Assembly (NCBI GenBank): GCA_030740435.1
Contig: JASLXG010000079.1
Location: 1 to 41,237, forward strand
From: Alphaproteobacteria bacterium
Lineage (GTDB): Bacteria > Pseudomonadota > Alphaproteobacteria > UBA2966
Length of the DNA: 41,237 nucleotides
Reading direction: 5' to 3'
The notes under the pieces are model-generated. The model worked only from the letters and a program-made list of their open reading frames with translations, was not told where the DNA came from and did not search any database. A program made the translations under genes and the position numbers. Of this stretch, positions 1 to 8,301 are shown in pieces. How positions within the stretch are numbered: the first letter of the stretch is position 1; every line of letters begins with the position of its first letter.

Positions 1-123
1 CCCGAAGTCCGTCCCGTTTCGATTCACCCATCGGGTGTGCCATGCCAACCACTCCATCAACTCCTCAACATATTGATTCTTATAGCATAATCTCCATCTC
101 AGGGCATCGATTAACGAGTTCAT
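1..123 (-). CDS. Possible 5' end of an unidentified gene (partial)
   Basis: An ATG at 123-121 opens a minus-strand frame that stays open for 41 codons to the window edge. Its translation begins MNSLIDALRWRLCYKNQYVE and continues with an aromatic-rich stretch (EWLAWHTRW) that looks protein-like, but I do not recognise a family. A TTGACA hexamer lies at 148-143 on the same strand, although no good -10 follows it at normal spacing, and no strong ribosome site precedes the ATG. Base composition is lower in GC than the isc genes. It would be transcribed in the same direction as the isc operon. The call rests only on the open frame and residue composition, so it may be spurious. Confidence 0.3.
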   Translation of the reverse strand, partial: MNSLIDALRWRLCYKNQYVEELMEWLAWHTRWVNRNGTDFG

Positions 124-144
124 CTGGGAAATGGGGGTTAAATG

Positions 145-392
145 TCAACGGGTCCTAGAGCGTTTCAAGTTTTGTTGGAATCGCCCGGCCACCCGCTCCC
201 CCAGGTATTTTTCCGGGCTTCGGTTTCGTTCAAACCCTTGGCTTCGGCCTGAGCACTCAGGCGCTGGGGAAAATCTTCAAGTCCCAGGTCATTGTATTCC
301 CGCACTTGCCGCACAGTGAGCATGACGGTTTCCGCTACCAAGTCCTGCTTGCGTTCCGGCTCGGTTCGGGCCTTTTCCTGGGTTGCGATTCT
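145..392 (-). other. Coding-like tail directly after iscX (unidentified small ORF or gene remnant)
   Basis: This 270-base gap has no listed gene. On the minus strand the iscX frame continues open for 75 codons after the iscX TAG (395-393), ending at 165. It contains a charged, helix-prone stretch with residues VREYNDLGLEDFPQRL. A possible ATG sits at 323-321, preceded by a GGAAA, giving a 52-residue product. At the A5 run near 205-212 the next frame over continues in the same style (YLGERVAGRFQQNLKR) to a stop at 145, as if one base had been gained. No family was recognised. It may be a small unannotated gene, a frameshifted remnant, or chance. Confidence 0.25.
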
Positions 393-599
393 CTAATCGT
401 CGCGCTCATCCAGCCAAGTCATCTGGATGGCTTCGAGGGTTTTTTCGCTCGACGCTTCGGGGTCGTCGGCGAAGTCCGGCAGTTCGCAGACCCAGCGGTG
501 CAGGTCGGTGAAACGAACGCCCAGGATCTCGACCTCGGGATAGGTGTCTTCGAGCGCGATGGCGATATCGCGCACATCGGCCCATTTCATGGCAGGCAT
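393..599 (-). CDS. iscX: IscX, small iron-binding modulator of Fe-S assembly
   Basis: IscX is a small acidic protein that binds iron and IscS and tunes cluster assembly on IscU. The 68-residue product has the usual family length. It shows the family pattern: W5, the VRFTDLHRWVCELPDF core at about 28-43, and the DDPEASSEKTLEAI stretch followed by a C-terminal WLDERDD. The start overlaps the fdx stop by one base (TGATG at 601-597), so the two are translationally coupled. An alternative start at M4 would remove three residues. It is the last recognisable gene of the isc operon, its usual place in proteobacteria. Confidence 0.93.
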   Translation of the reverse strand: MPAMKWADVRDIAIALEDTYPEVEILGVRFTDLHRWVCELPDFADDPEASSEKTLEAIQMTWLDERDD

Positions 600-937
600 C
601 AGTCGCTGTCGACCATCATGTTGCGGGTGGCGGCGGGCAGCTTGACGACCAGGCCGTCGAGCTCCGGGCTGATGATGATCTGGCAGCCCAGGCGCGAGGT
701 ATGGGTCAGGCCGAAGGCCAGATCCAGCATGTCCTCTTCGTCCTCGCTGGCCTCGGGCAGCAGGTCGAAATACTTGTCATCGACGATGACGTGGCAGGTC
801 GAGCAGGCCAGCGCACCCTCGCAGGCACCTTCGAGATCGATGTCGTTCTTGTGCGCCAATTCCATCACGCTGAGCCCTTCCGGCGCCTCGACCTCGAGAC
901 GGCTGCCGTCGGGTTTGACAAAGGTCATTTTGGGCAT
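599..937 (-). CDS. fdx: ISC-type [2Fe-2S] ferredoxin
   Basis: This 112-residue ferredoxin supplies electrons for cluster formation on IscU. The four [2Fe-2S] ligands are visible as C39, C45, C48 and C85, with C39-x5-C45-x2-C48 in the [10 protein letters not shown] segment. That spacing is the adrenodoxin/Fdx type rather than the plant type. The ATG at 937 is preceded by an AGGAAAAAA ribosome site about nine bases away; M4 is a weaker alternative. It lies 32 bases after hscA and couples to iscX through a one-base overlap. The acidic helix ([10 protein letters not shown], about 62-71), used by this family for partner docking, is intact. Function is assigned confidently from motif and position. 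Confidence 0.96.
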   Translation of the reverse strand: MPKMTFVKPDGSRLEVEAPEGLSVMELAHKNDIDLEGACEGALACSTCHVIVDDKYFDLLPEASEDEEDMLDLAFGLTHTSRLGCQIIISPELDGLVVKLPAATRNMMVDSD

Positions 938-969
938 CGTGAAATTTTTTCCTATTACAAAATAGGGGC

Positions 970-2850
970 CTAGCCCCCATCCAGCGATTCCACCGCCACG
1001 CCCTGCAGGGCGCCACGGATGCCGCGGTCCATGCGACGTTCGGCAAAGGCCTCGCTGACCCTGTTGAGAGCGGCGATGGCAGCGTGAATGCGGTCGCGAT
1101 CGTCACCCGTCATGGCCTCGCTGAGCGCCTCGGCGTGGTGCTCGACCTCGGCCCGCTCAGCCGCGGCCAAGAGGTCGCCATCTGATTCCAAAGCCGACTT
1201 CAACGAGATCAGCATGCGATCGCCCTCGACCCGGGCCTCGCGCAAGAGCCGCGCCAGCATGTCTTCCTGGGCAAATTCCATGCTTTCCCGCAGCATGCGC
1301 GCCATCTCGTCTTCGTCGAGGCCGTAGCTCGGTTTGACCGCCACTTCCTGGACCACGCCCGTGGTCTCCTCCTGGGCGCTGACGGTAAGCAGGCCGTCGG
1401 CATCGACGGCGAAGGTGACGCGGATGCGGGCGGCGCCCGCGGTCAGGGCGGGAATGCCGTGCAGCTCGAAGCGCGCCAGCGAGCGGCACTGATCGACCAG
1501 TTCGCGCTCACCCTGCACCACATGCACCATCATGGCCGTCTGGCCGTCCTGATAGGTGGTGAAGTCCTGGGCTCGGGCCACCGGGATGAGAGTGTTGCGC
1601 GGGATCACCTTTTCCACCAGATCGCCCATGGTCTCGATGCCCAAACTGAGCGGGGTTACGTCGAGCAGCAGCGTCTCGGAGCCTTGGGTCAGGGCTTCGG
1701 CCTGCAGCGCCGCGCCCAGTGCCACCACCTCGTCGGGGTTGATATCGCTCAGCGGCCGGCGGCCGAAGAACTCGCCGACGCGCCGGCGCACCAGTGCAAG
1801 CCGCGTCGAGCCACCGACCAGCACCACGCCCTTGACCGCCTCGGCCGCCACCCCGGCATCGGCCAGGACGTCTGCGCAGATCCGCACGGTGCGTTCGACG
1901 AGATCGCCGATCAGGCCCTCGAGAGAAGCCACATCGAGGCTGTGCTCGGTGGTGCTGCCGGCCACATCGAGGCGCCAGGAGCCGCTTTCCGCCCGGCTCA
2001 GGCATTCCTTGGCCAGGCGTGCCGTGGCCAGCGCCAGGCGCGCCTCGGCGGCATCGCGGGGTGCGGCGCCGGCGGGGCGCTGGCTGAGGAAGTGATCGAC
2101 GATGGCGTGGTCGAAATCGTCACCGCCGAGCTGGGCGTCACCGCCCGTAGCCAAGACCTGGAAGACCCCCATCTCGAGACGCAACAGCGAAATATCGAAG
2201 GTCCCGCCGCCCAGGTCGTAAATGGCGTAGAGCCCCTCGACACCCTTGTCGAGGCCGTAGGCCAGCGCCGCCGCCGTGGGTTCGTTGATCAGGCGCAGCA
2301 CCTCCAGCCCGGCCAGCCGGGCGGCGTCCTTGGTGGCGGCGCGGGCGGCATCGTCGAAGTAGGCCGGCACCGTGATCACCGCCTTGTCGACCGCCGCGCC
2401 CAGGGCCCCTTCGGCCCGCGACTTGAGGGCGCGCAAAATATCGGCCGAGATCTCCACCGGCGTCAGCCGGCGCTGGCCGATGCGCAGCCGCGCCATGCCG
2501 CCCTCGGCGGCCTCGTCATCGATGTCGTAGGGCAGCGTGCCGGCCACCGATTTGATGTCGGCGACGCCCCGGCCCATCAGCCGCTTGATCGAGGTGACGA
2601 CGGATTCGGGTCTGTCCAGCAAGGCGCGGCGCGCCGCCTCGCCGACTGTCGCCTCTGTCGTTCCTTCATAGGCCACCACCGAAGGCACCAGACCGGCACC
2701 GTTGGGATCGGTGATGATCTCGGGCCGGTTATCGGCGGCCATGGCGACCAGGGAGTTGGTGGTGCCGAGATCAATGCCGACCGCGGCGCTACTTTCGGCA
2801 TGGGGCAGCGGCGTCTCGCCGGGCTCGTGGATTTGCAGCAGCTTGACCAT
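970..2850 (-). CDS. hscA: HscA, Hsp70-type chaperone for IscU
   Basis: HscA is the specialised Hsp70 that, with HscB, uses ATP to release clusters from IscU. The 626-residue length fits HscA (about 615-620) rather than DnaK. The nucleotide-binding domain shows the phosphate-1 loop GIDLGTTNS at 25-33, the [11 protein letters not shown] segment and the phosphate-2 loop [12 protein letters not shown]. The substrate-binding domain follows, containing [11 protein letters not shown], and then a shorter helical lid than DnaK. The start is ATG at 2850, 10 bases after the hscB stop; the ribosome site is weak. Its client motif LPPVK is present in the IscU encoded upstream, which supports a dedicated pair. 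No frameshift or missing motif was seen. Confidence 0.97.
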   Translation of the reverse strand: MVKLLQIHEPGETPLPHAESSAAVGIDLGTTNSLVAMAADNRPEIITDPNGAGLVPSVVAYEGTTEATVGEAARRALLDRPESVVTSIKRLMGRGVADIKSVAGTLPYDIDDEAAEGGMARLRIGQRRLTPVEISADILRALKSRAEGALGAAVDKAVITVPAYFDDAARAATKDAARLAGLEVLRLINEPTAAALAYGLDKGVEGLYAIYDLGGGTFDISLLRLEMGVFQVLATGGDAQLGGDDFDHAIVDHFLSQRPAGAAPRDAAEARLALATARLAKECLSRAESGSWRLDVAGSTTEHSLDVASLEGLIGDLVERTVRICADVLADAGVAAEAVKGVVLVGGSTRLALVRRRVGEFFGRRPLSDINPDEVVALGAALQAEALTQGSETLLLDVTPLSLGIETMGDLVEKVIPRNTLIPVARAQDFTTYQDGQTAMMVHVVQGERELVDQCRSLARFELHGIPALTAGAARIRVTFAVDADGLLTVSAQEETTGVVQEVAVKPSYGLDEDEMARMLRESMEFAQEDMLARLLREARVEGDRMLISLKSALESDGDLLAAAERAEVEHHAEALSEAMTGDDRDRIHAAIAALNRVSEAFAERRMDRGIRGALQGVAVESLDGG

Positions 2851-2860
2851 CAGGGAACCA

Positions 2861-3490
2861 TTAAGCCCGGGCCAGCTCGCCCTTGCGTCGCCGGATTTCC
2901 TCGTCCAGCTTGACCAGGAAGCGCAGCCGCAGGCAGTGCCGTTGGGCCGCCTCGAGGTCGTCGCCGGCGAAGGCCTCTGAGATCTTTTCGACGCAACCGG
3001 CGTTGGCTTCGCGGCTCTCGCTCTCGATGGCCTCGACTTCCTCGCGGCTGGCTGCCCCGGCCAGGGCCTCGCGGGCCGTCATGGCCTCCATCAGAAGCTC
3101 CGGATCGCGGTTGGCGGCACCCTCGTCTTCCAGCGCCGCGCCCTTCAGGGCGAGCAACGACTCGGCCCGGCTGAGCGGCGCCATGAGCACGCCGTAGGCT
3201 TCGTTGAGGTCGGTGGCGTGCTGCAAGGATAGCTGCTTTTCGCGGGCCGGCCGGGTGGCGAAGCGGTCAGGGTGGAAGTGGCGCTGAAAGGAAAAATAGT
3301 TGCGCTCGACCTGGTCGGTGTCGAGGTCGAAGGACTGGGCCAGGCCGAGTCGGGAAAAATGATCGACCGGCCGGGGCGGCTGAATGGTGCCGCAGCCGTG
3401 GCAGAACGAGGCACGCTGGTCGACCGAGCCATGGCACGACCAACAGGGCGCCAGAGCGGCTTGGCCGCTTGTTTGTTGCTCTTCTGTCAC
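2861..3490 (-). CDS. hscB: HscB, J-domain co-chaperone with N-terminal tetracysteine motif
   Basis: HscB recruits IscU to HscA and stimulates its ATPase. The 209-residue protein has a J-domain with the diagnostic HPD at 73-75 (FHPDRF), followed by a three-helix C-terminal domain that binds IscU in homologues. Unlike the E. coli protein, it has an N-terminal extension with C16-x2-C19 and C30-x2-C33, a probable zinc or other metal site resembling the one in mitochondrial HSC20/HSCB. The start is GTG at 3490, with GGAAAA about ten bases upstream; no ATG alternative keeps the cysteines. It is separated from iscA by 68 bases and from hscA by 10. Confidence 0.93.
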   Translation of the reverse strand: MTEEQQTSGQAALAPCWSCHGSVDQRASFCHGCGTIQPPRPVDHFSRLGLAQSFDLDTDQVERNYFSFQRHFHPDRFATRPAREKQLSLQHATDLNEAYGVLMAPLSRAESLLALKGAALEDEGAANRDPELLMEAMTAREALAGAASREEVEAIESESREANAGCVEKISEAFAGDDLEAAQRHCLRLRFLVKLDEEIRRRKGELARA

Positions 3491-3558
3491 TGGGGCGGTT
3501 TTCCTGGACGAAGCCCGGTGGAAGAAGCCCTCCGAACGGGCATCACTATGAAAGAAAT

Positions 3559-3891
3559 CTAGACGTGGAAGGATTCGCCGCAGCCGCAGCGGCCTTTTTC
3601 GTTGGGATTGTTGAATACGAAGCCCGATTGCAGCTTTTCGCTGACGAAATCCATCTCGGTGCCGACGACGAACATCACCGCCTTGGGATCGACGAAGACG
3701 GTAACGCCGTTGTCCTCGACCACCTCGTCGAACTCGCCTTGCTCGTCGGCATATTCGAGGGTGTAGGAAAGTCCCGAACAGCCAGCCGTGCGCACGCCGA
3801 TGCGCACGTTGCCGGTTGCCTTGGCGCGTTTGCTGAGCAGCGCCTTGACCTGCTCGGCGGCGGCATCCGTGATCGTCATCACCTGTGGCAT
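3559..3891 (-). CDS. iscA: IscA, A-type Fe-S carrier
   Basis: A-type carriers accept clusters from the IscU scaffold and pass them to apoproteins. With the start I choose, the product is 110 residues with the three invariant cysteines C38 (TAGCSG), C102 and C104 (GRCGCGESF), typical of IscA/ErpA. The open frame extends upstream to 3930, but the ATG at 3891 has a GGAG about eight bases ahead and gives the normal IscA N-terminus (ITDAAAEQVK); the longer form would overlap the iscU end. Its place between iscU and hscB favours IscA over ErpA or SufA. Confidence 0.94.
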   Translation of the reverse strand: MPQVMTITDAAAEQVKALLSKRAKATGNVRIGVRTAGCSGLSYTLEYADEQGEFDEVVEDNGVTVFVDPKAVMFVVGTEMDFVSEKLQSGFVFNNPNEKGRCGCGESFHV

Positions 3892-3926
3892 GGCATCATC
3901 TCCAACCCGACCCCCGCCGGCCGCAC

Positions 3927-4349
3927 TCAAGCACTGTCTCTAATGTCATCATTGTCGTCGTCCACGTCAATACCGCGCTTCTGGCGGTAATCCTGGACGG
4001 CCGCCTTTATGGCATCCTCGGCCAGCACCGAACAGTGGATCTTGACCGGCGGCAGGGCCAGGTGCGAGGCGATATCGGTGTTCTTGATGGCCGCCGCCTC
4101 GTCCAGGGTCTTGCCCTTGACCCACTCGGTGACCAGGCTCGATGACGCAATGGCCGAGCCGCAGCCGAAGGTCTTGAACTTGGCATCCTCGATGATGCCG
4201 TCCTCGGCCACCTTGATCTGCAGGCGCATGACATCGCCACAGGCCGGCGCGCCCACCAGGCCGGTACCGATCTCGGCCTCGTCCTTGTCGAGCGTGCCGA
4301 TGTTGCGCGGGTTTTCGTAGTGGTCGATGAGTTCGTCGCTGTACGCCAT
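3927..4349 (-). CDS. iscU: IscU, Fe-S cluster scaffold
   Basis: IscU is the platform on which [2Fe-2S] clusters are built from IscS sulfur and iron. The 140-residue product carries the three scaffold cysteines C37 (APACGD), C63 (FGCGSA) and C106 (IHCS), and the D39 that favours cluster release. The LPPVK motif recognised by HscA is at 99-103, immediately before C106, as in E. coli. The C-terminus has an unusual acidic stretch (DVDDDNDD) beyond the standard end. The ATG at 4349 has a GGAGG nine bases upstream. It lies 28 bases after iscS. All residues needed for function are present. Confidence 0.97.
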   Translation of the reverse strand: MAYSDELIDHYENPRNIGTLDKDEAEIGTGLVGAPACGDVMRLQIKVAEDGIIEDAKFKTFGCGSAIASSSLVTEWVKGKTLDEAAAIKNTDIASHLALPPVKIHCSVLAEDAIKAAVQDYRQKRGIDVDDDNDDIRDSA

Positions 4350-4377
4350 TGGTAGCGTCCTCCAGATTCTCTAAATC

Positions 4378-5619
4378 CTAATGTCCCGACCATTCGATGC
4401 TCTTGAGGTCGATACCCTGCTGGGCCATTTCCCAGAGCGGGCTCATGTCCCGCAGTTTCTTGACCCGGTTGATCACCGTGGTCACGGCATAGTCGATCTC
4501 GGCCTCGTTGGTGAAGCGGCCGATGCCGAAGCGGATCGAGGTGTGGGCCAATTCGTCCTCGACACCGAGCGCGCGCAGCACGTAGCTCGGCTCGAGCGAG
4601 GCCGAGGTGCAGGCCGAACCCGAGGAAACCGCGAGATCAGGCATGCCCATCATCAGCGATTCGCCCTCGACGTAGGCGAAGCTCAGGTTGATATTGCCGG
4701 GGAAGCGCTGTTCGCGGTCACCGTTGAGGAAGGTATCGGGCAAGCTGTCCGCAATGCCCCGGTAGAAGCGGTCGGAAAGATAACGGATGCGCTCGGCTTC
4801 GGCCGCCATCTCACGCTCGGCGATACTTGCCGCCTCACCCAGGCCGACGCAAAGCATTGGCGCCAAGGTGCCGGACCGCATGCCGCGTTCCTGGCCACCG
4901 CCGTTGATCAGGGGACGCAAGCGTACCCGGGGCTTGCGCCTGACATAAAGCACGCCGATACCCTTGGGACCGTAGATCTTGTGGCCCGAGATGCTCATCA
5001 GGTCGATGTTCATGGCATCCACGTCGAGCGGGATCTTGCCCACCCCCTGGGCCGCGTCGGTGTGGAAGAAGGCGCCCTTTTCGCGGCACAGGCGTCCAAT
5101 CTCGGCCAACGGCTGGATGACGCCGATCTCGTTGTTCACGGCCATCACCGAAACCAGCACCGTGCGCTCGGTGATGGCGGCGGCCAATTCGTCCAGGTCG
5201 ACCAGGCCGTTCTCGGCCACCGGCAGGTAGGTGACCGAGATGCCGTCGTCCTGCTCCAGGTGGCGGCAGGTGTCGAGCACGCATTTGTGTTCGGTAACCA
5301 CGGTGACAATGTGGTCGCGCCGGTCACGGTAGAAACGTGCCACGCCCTGCAATGCCAGATTGTTCGATTCGGTGGCGCCCGAGGTGAAGACGATCTCCTT
5401 GGCAGTGGCACCGATCAGGCTGGCGACCTGGGCCCGGGCTGCTTCGACGGCTTCCTCGGCTTCCCAGCCGAAGGAATGGCTGCGCGAATGCGGGTTGCCG
5501 AATTTGGCGCCGAGATAGGGCATCATGGCTTCCAGCACCCGCGGATCCAGGGGTGTGGTGGCCTGGTAATCCATATAAATCGGCAGCTCGATATTGGCGC
5601 CGCTCTCTGCTTCAACCAT
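4378..5619 (-). CDS. iscS: IscS, main cysteine desulfurase
   Basis: This PLP enzyme converts cysteine to alanine and a protein-bound persulfide that feeds IscU. The 413-residue form starts at ATG 5619, chosen because GGAGG lies ten bases upstream; the open frame extends to 5691 but would overlap the preceding gene. The PLP lysine is K214 in [10 protein letters not shown], and the catalytic cysteine is C337 in [13 protein letters not shown], with 76 residues following it, exactly as in E. coli IscS. The long mobile loop of group I desulfurases is present. It follows a second, shorter desulfurase gene by 19 bases, so the operon encodes two such enzymes. Confidence 0.96.
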   Translation of the reverse strand: MVEAESGANIELPIYMDYQATTPLDPRVLEAMMPYLGAKFGNPHSRSHSFGWEAEEAVEAARAQVASLIGATAKEIVFTSGATESNNLALQGVARFYRDRRDHIVTVVTEHKCVLDTCRHLEQDDGISVTYLPVAENGLVDLDELAAAITERTVLVSVMAVNNEIGVIQPLAEIGRLCREKGAFFHTDAAQGVGKIPLDVDAMNIDLMSISGHKIYGPKGIGVLYVRRKPRVRLRPLINGGGQERGMRSGTLAPMLCVGLGEAASIAEREMAAEAERIRYLSDRFYRGIADSLPDTFLNGDREQRFPGNINLSFAYVEGESLMMGMPDLAVSSGSACTSASLEPSYVLRALGVEDELAHTSIRFGIGRFTNEAEIDYAVTTVINRVKKLRDMSPLWEMAQQGIDLKSIEWSGH

Positions 5620-5638
5620 ACTCGACTTTCCTCCACCA

Positions 5639-6775
5639 TCAGGCGGCGCTGCGTTGCGCCGCCCCTTCCATGACCCGCAGGCGCAAGGCACTCCAGGCCT
5701 CGAGCAGACGATCTATGTCCGCTTCCCGGGTTTGCCAGCCCAGGCTGACGCGGATCGCCGCGGCAGCATCGGTGGGCTTTACGCCCATGGCCGCCAGCAC
5801 TTGGCTAGGCGCCAGCTTGCCCGAGGAACAGGCGGCACCGGCGCTGACGCAGATGCCCTCGAGATCGAGCGCCATGACCTGGACCTCGCTGGTCAGGCCG
5901 GCCAGACCGAAACAACTGGTGTTGCCAAGACGCGCGGCGGCGCCGCCATGGATGCGAATATCGGGGCTGATCGCCCGCAGGCGCTCTTCGAGGTGATCGC
6001 GCAGAGCGGCCAGGGCGCCGGCTGCCGCCAAGTCATCGGCCGCCAATTCGGCCGCCGCCCCGAAGCCGACGATACCGGGAAGATTTTCGCTACCGGCGCG
6101 GCGCCCCAGTTCCTGCCCGCCGCCGACGATTTGCGGCGCCAAGGCAAGGCCCCGGCGCACCATCAGGGCGCCCGAACCCATCGGGCCGCCCAGTTTGTGG
6201 GCCGACAGACTGAGCATGTCGACGCCAAGCTCGGTCACGTCGAACGCCAGTCGGCCCGGTGCCTGAATGGCGTCGCAATGCACCAGCGCCCCATGGCCAT
6301 GGGCCATCGCGGCGGCCTCGGCCACGGGCTGGATGACGCCAGTCTCGTTGTTGGCCAGCATCAGCGACAAGAGCGCCGGGCCCTCGTCACGAGACAACTC
6401 CGCCGCCAGTGCCTCGAGGTCGATCACGCCGTTCCCGTCGACGCCGATGACGGCAGCCTCGGGGCCGGCCGCCAGCCTTACCGAATCATGTTCGACGGCC
6501 GATACCAAGAGCCGGCGCCCGGCCGCCCGGGCGGCGCCCAGCGCCAGGTTGTTGGCCTCGCTGCCACCGCTGGTGAAGACGATTTCGTCGGCGCCGGCGC
6601 CGATCAGGCCGGCAACCTGGGCCCGCGCCTGTTCGACGGCCCGCCGCGCCGCCTGGCCAGGGCGGTGCAGCGACGAGGGATTGCCAGCCAGCCTCAGCGC
6701 CTGCGTCACGGCCTGGGCCACCGCCGGCTTGATCGGCGTGCTGGCGTTGTAGTCGAGGTAAGCGGTGGCGGACAT
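5639..6775 (-). CDS. Second cysteine desulfurase (IscS/NifS-like)
   Basis: A 378-residue class V aminotransferase-fold enzyme encoded between iscR and iscS. It has the PLP-binding lysine in [12 protein letters not shown] and a candidate catalytic cysteine C316 in [14 protein letters not shown], followed by 62 residues. This places it in the group I (IscS/NifS) desulfurases, but it is shorter and clearly divergent from the adjacent IscS. The N-terminus starts directly in the fold (YLDYNASTP). The ATG at 6775 is 15 bases after the iscR stop; its ribosome site is poor. It could supply sulfur to IscU, to tRNA thiolation or to another acceptor; the sequence alone does not decide. Some annotations would call it iscS or nifS. 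Confidence 0.88.
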   Translation of the reverse strand: MSATAYLDYNASTPIKPAVAQAVTQALRLAGNPSSLHRPGQAARRAVEQARAQVAGLIGAGADEIVFTSGGSEANNLALGAARAAGRRLLVSAVEHDSVRLAAGPEAAVIGVDGNGVIDLEALAAELSRDEGPALLSLMLANNETGVIQPVAEAAAMAHGHGALVHCDAIQAPGRLAFDVTELGVDMLSLSAHKLGGPMGSGALMVRRGLALAPQIVGGGQELGRRAGSENLPGIVGFGAAAELAADDLAAAGALAALRDHLEERLRAISPDIRIHGGAAARLGNTSCFGLAGLTSEVQVMALDLEGICVSAGAACSSGKLAPSQVLAAMGVKPTDAAAAIRVSLGWQTREADIDRLLEAWSALRLRVMEGAAQRSAA

Positions 6776-6790
6776 GACGGTAACAGGATT

Positions 6791-7267
6791 CTATTGTGCG
6801 GCTTCGTGCAGCGACAGCGTCTGATCACCTAGCGGCTGCAGCCGGCTGGAGCCCAGCACCCGGCGGTGAATGACATCGTCGAGGCTGACCGATGAGAGGT
6901 AAAGCTGGATCTGGTTACCCAGCTCATTCCACAAATCGTGGGTAAGACATCGGTTCTTGCGGCTCTGGCAGCCGGTGGCGGCACCCGGCATGCAGCGCGT
7001 CGCGGTCAGCGGCTCGTCGACCGCGACGACGATGTCGGAGACCCTGACCTCTTCGGGCTCGCGGCCCAGCCGGTAGCCGCCGCCGGGCCCGCGTACGCTT
7101 TGCACCAGGCCACAGCGCCTGAGCTTGCCGAAGAGCTGCTCGAGGTAGCTGAGCGAGATTTCCTGGCGCAGGGCGATTTCCGCCAATGACACCGGCTTGC
7201 CGGCGCTGTGAATGGCGAGATCGGCCATGGCCATGACGGCATAGCGTCCTTTGGTGCTGAGCTTCAC
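6791..7267 (-). CDS. iscR: IscR, Fe-S-sensing Rrf2-family regulator
   Basis: IscR binds a [2Fe-2S] cluster and, in that form, represses its own isc operon at type-1 sites. The 158-residue product has the Rrf2 winged helix (KLSTKGRYAVMAM to GPGGGYRL, about 2-67) and the ligand set C92, C100, C107 and H110 (RCLTH). The cysteines are spaced slightly wider than in E. coli but the LTH end is conserved. The frame can start at GTG 7273, but I prefer GTG 7267 because GAGGGGG then sits about six bases upstream and the N-terminus matches the family. A matching operator lies ahead of cysE at 8139-8163, so autoregulation of the whole operon is likely. Confidence 0.95.
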   Translation of the reverse strand: MKLSTKGRYAVMAMADLAIHSAGKPVSLAEIALRQEISLSYLEQLFGKLRRCGLVQSVRGPGGGYRLGREPEEVRVSDIVVAVDEPLTATRCMPGAATGCQSRKNRCLTHDLWNELGNQIQLYLSSVSLDDVIHRRVLGSSRLQPLGDQTLSLHEAAQ

Positions 7268-7281
7268 GTTCACCCCCCTCG

Positions 7282-8025
7282 TTAAGCGTTGGTTCTCGGT
7301 CCCGGCCGCCGCCCCTTGGGCGCCGGCAGAGGCTCGGCCTGATGCTCGAGCCGGTTTTCCAATTCCTCGACGCGGTTGCTGAGCGCCTTGACCTGGTCGA
7401 CCAGGCTTTCGACATAGCGTGCCACCGGGTCGGGAATCTCGTCCGTGGGCGTGCCGTAGGCATCGAAGTGGTTGGGCTGCTGGGCCGGCGCCGGCAGACC
7501 CACCGGCTTGGCCGGAATGCCGACCATGGTGGCGCCCTTCGCCACATCCTTCAGCACCACCGAGTTGGCGCCCACCCGGGCGCCCTGGCCCACCGTGATG
7601 GGCCCCAGGATCTGGGTGCCGGAACCGACGATGACGTCGTCCTCGAGCGTCGGGTGGCGCTTGAGATCAACCTGGCTGGTGGAATCCTCGGCCGGCGAGA
7701 TGCCGCCCAGCGTGACGTCGTGATAGAGCGTCACACCGTCGCCCACCACCGAGGTCTCGCCGATCACCACGCCCATGCCGTGGTCGATGAAGAAACCGCT
7801 GCCGATGACGGCGCCGGGATGAATTTCGATACCGGTGAGAAAGCGGCCCAGAGCCGAAACGAAGCGGCCCAGCAGATACCAGCGCCGACGCCACAGCGCG
7901 TGGGCCAGGCGGTGTATGACCACGGCGTGAAAGCCGGGATAGCAGAGCGCGATTTCGAGCCGCGAGCGCACCGCCGGATCGCGACCGAAGGCAGCATCCA
8001 TGTCGCTGCGTATGATCTTGAACAT
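7282..8025 (-). CDS. cysE: CysE, serine O-acetyltransferase
   Basis: CysE makes O-acetylserine from serine and acetyl-CoA, the committed step of cysteine synthesis. The 247-residue protein is the short EpsC type. It has an N-terminal helical domain, then left-handed beta-helix hexapeptide repeats from about residue 68 ([18 protein letters not shown]) to about 170, including the [20 protein letters not shown] active-site region. A C-terminal tail of about residues 200-228 is predicted coiled coil ([17 protein letters not shown]). It is first in the isc operon, 14 bases before iscR, so its product directly feeds the desulfurases encoded downstream. A GAGG ribosome site precedes the ATG. A cysE gene heading an isc cluster is also known in Azotobacter. 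Confidence 0.95.
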   Translation of the reverse strand: MFKIIRSDMDAAFGRDPAVRSRLEIALCYPGFHAVVIHRLAHALWRRRWYLLGRFVSALGRFLTGIEIHPGAVIGSGFFIDHGMGVVIGETSVVGDGVTLYHDVTLGGISPAEDSTSQVDLKRHPTLEDDVIVGSGTQILGPITVGQGARVGANSVVLKDVAKGATMVGIPAKPVGLPAPAQQPNHFDAYGTPTDEIPDPVARYVESLVDQVKALSNRVEELENRLEHQAEPLPAPKGRRPGPRTNA

Positions 8026-8038
8026 TGGCGCCCTCGTT

Positions 8039-8086
8039 TATGATATGTTGCGGCGTCCGCCATATGATATGTTCCGCCGTCCGCCG
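8039..8086. repeat. 24-bp tandem repeat, two copies, in the cysE leader
   Basis: Two adjacent 24-bp units (8039-8062 and 8063-8086) match at 21 of 24 positions. Each begins TATGATATGTT on the plus strand and ends in CGTCCGCC. They lie only 13 bases upstream of the cysE start and downstream of the predicted transcription start, so they would be in the 5' untranslated RNA. Each copy contains TATCAT on the cysE strand, which could also serve as an extra -10 element. Whether it is a regulatory site or a simple duplication cannot be told from the sequence. Confidence 0.75.
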
Positions 8087-8130
8087 CGCGATGCCGCCCC
8101 ATGACCGGCGTCACATGGCACTCAAGAGAC

Positions 8131-8159
8131 CATATAGGTAATCCGACTATTTCAGTCAA
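8131..8159 (-). promoter_or_regulatory. Sigma70-type promoter of the cysE-isc operon
   Basis: On the minus strand TTGACT (8159-8154) is followed by exactly 17 bases and then TATATG (8136-8131). These match the -35 and -10 consensus at five and four of six positions, with ideal spacing. Transcription would start near 8124, leaving a leader of about 100 bases that includes the 24-bp tandem repeat. No comparable promoter was noticed between the isc genes, which supports transcription as one unit from here. Confidence 0.75.
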
Positions 8160-8163
8160 GTTT
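8139..8163 (-). promoter_or_regulatory. Probable IscR type-1 binding site overlapping the promoter
   Basis: The core GACT-GAAAT-AGTC (8157-8145, minus strand) is a perfect inverted repeat. It fits the E. coli type-1 core GACT-RWWWY-AGTC at every position. The left flank AAACTT matches five of six positions of ATASYY; the right flank matches less well. The site covers the -35 element and most of the spacer, the arrangement by which holo-IscR represses isc in E. coli. The operon encodes IscR, so a feedback loop is the natural reading. Confidence 0.7.
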
Positions 8164-8301
8164 TTCTCTGAAATTCGGCGCCCCCAGTGCGTCCATAACC
8201 ATAGGATGGGGTGGGTTTTGCCGAAGATAACCAACGCCACGCCGCTTCTCTTCGGTGCACAAGGCTGGTGAGTGGAATACAGAGAGGAATACAGAGGAAA
8301 C

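Noticed and set aside
306-965. Plus-strand 219-codon frame opposite fdx and iscX
   Set aside because: Overlaps two secure minus-strand genes, and its translation is compositionally shadow-like.
1459-2913. Long plus-strand open frame (484 codons) opposite hscA
   Set aside because: Antisense shadow of a clear Hsp70 gene in high-GC DNA; translation is low-complexity His/Gln/Gly-rich with no domain.
4381-5673. Plus-strand open frame of 430 codons opposite iscS
   Set aside because: Mirror of the iscS coding strand; no ribosome site or recognisable motif.
8039-8086. Tandem repeat as the start of a CRISPR array
   Set aside because: Two directly abutting units with no spacers and no cas genes nearby.
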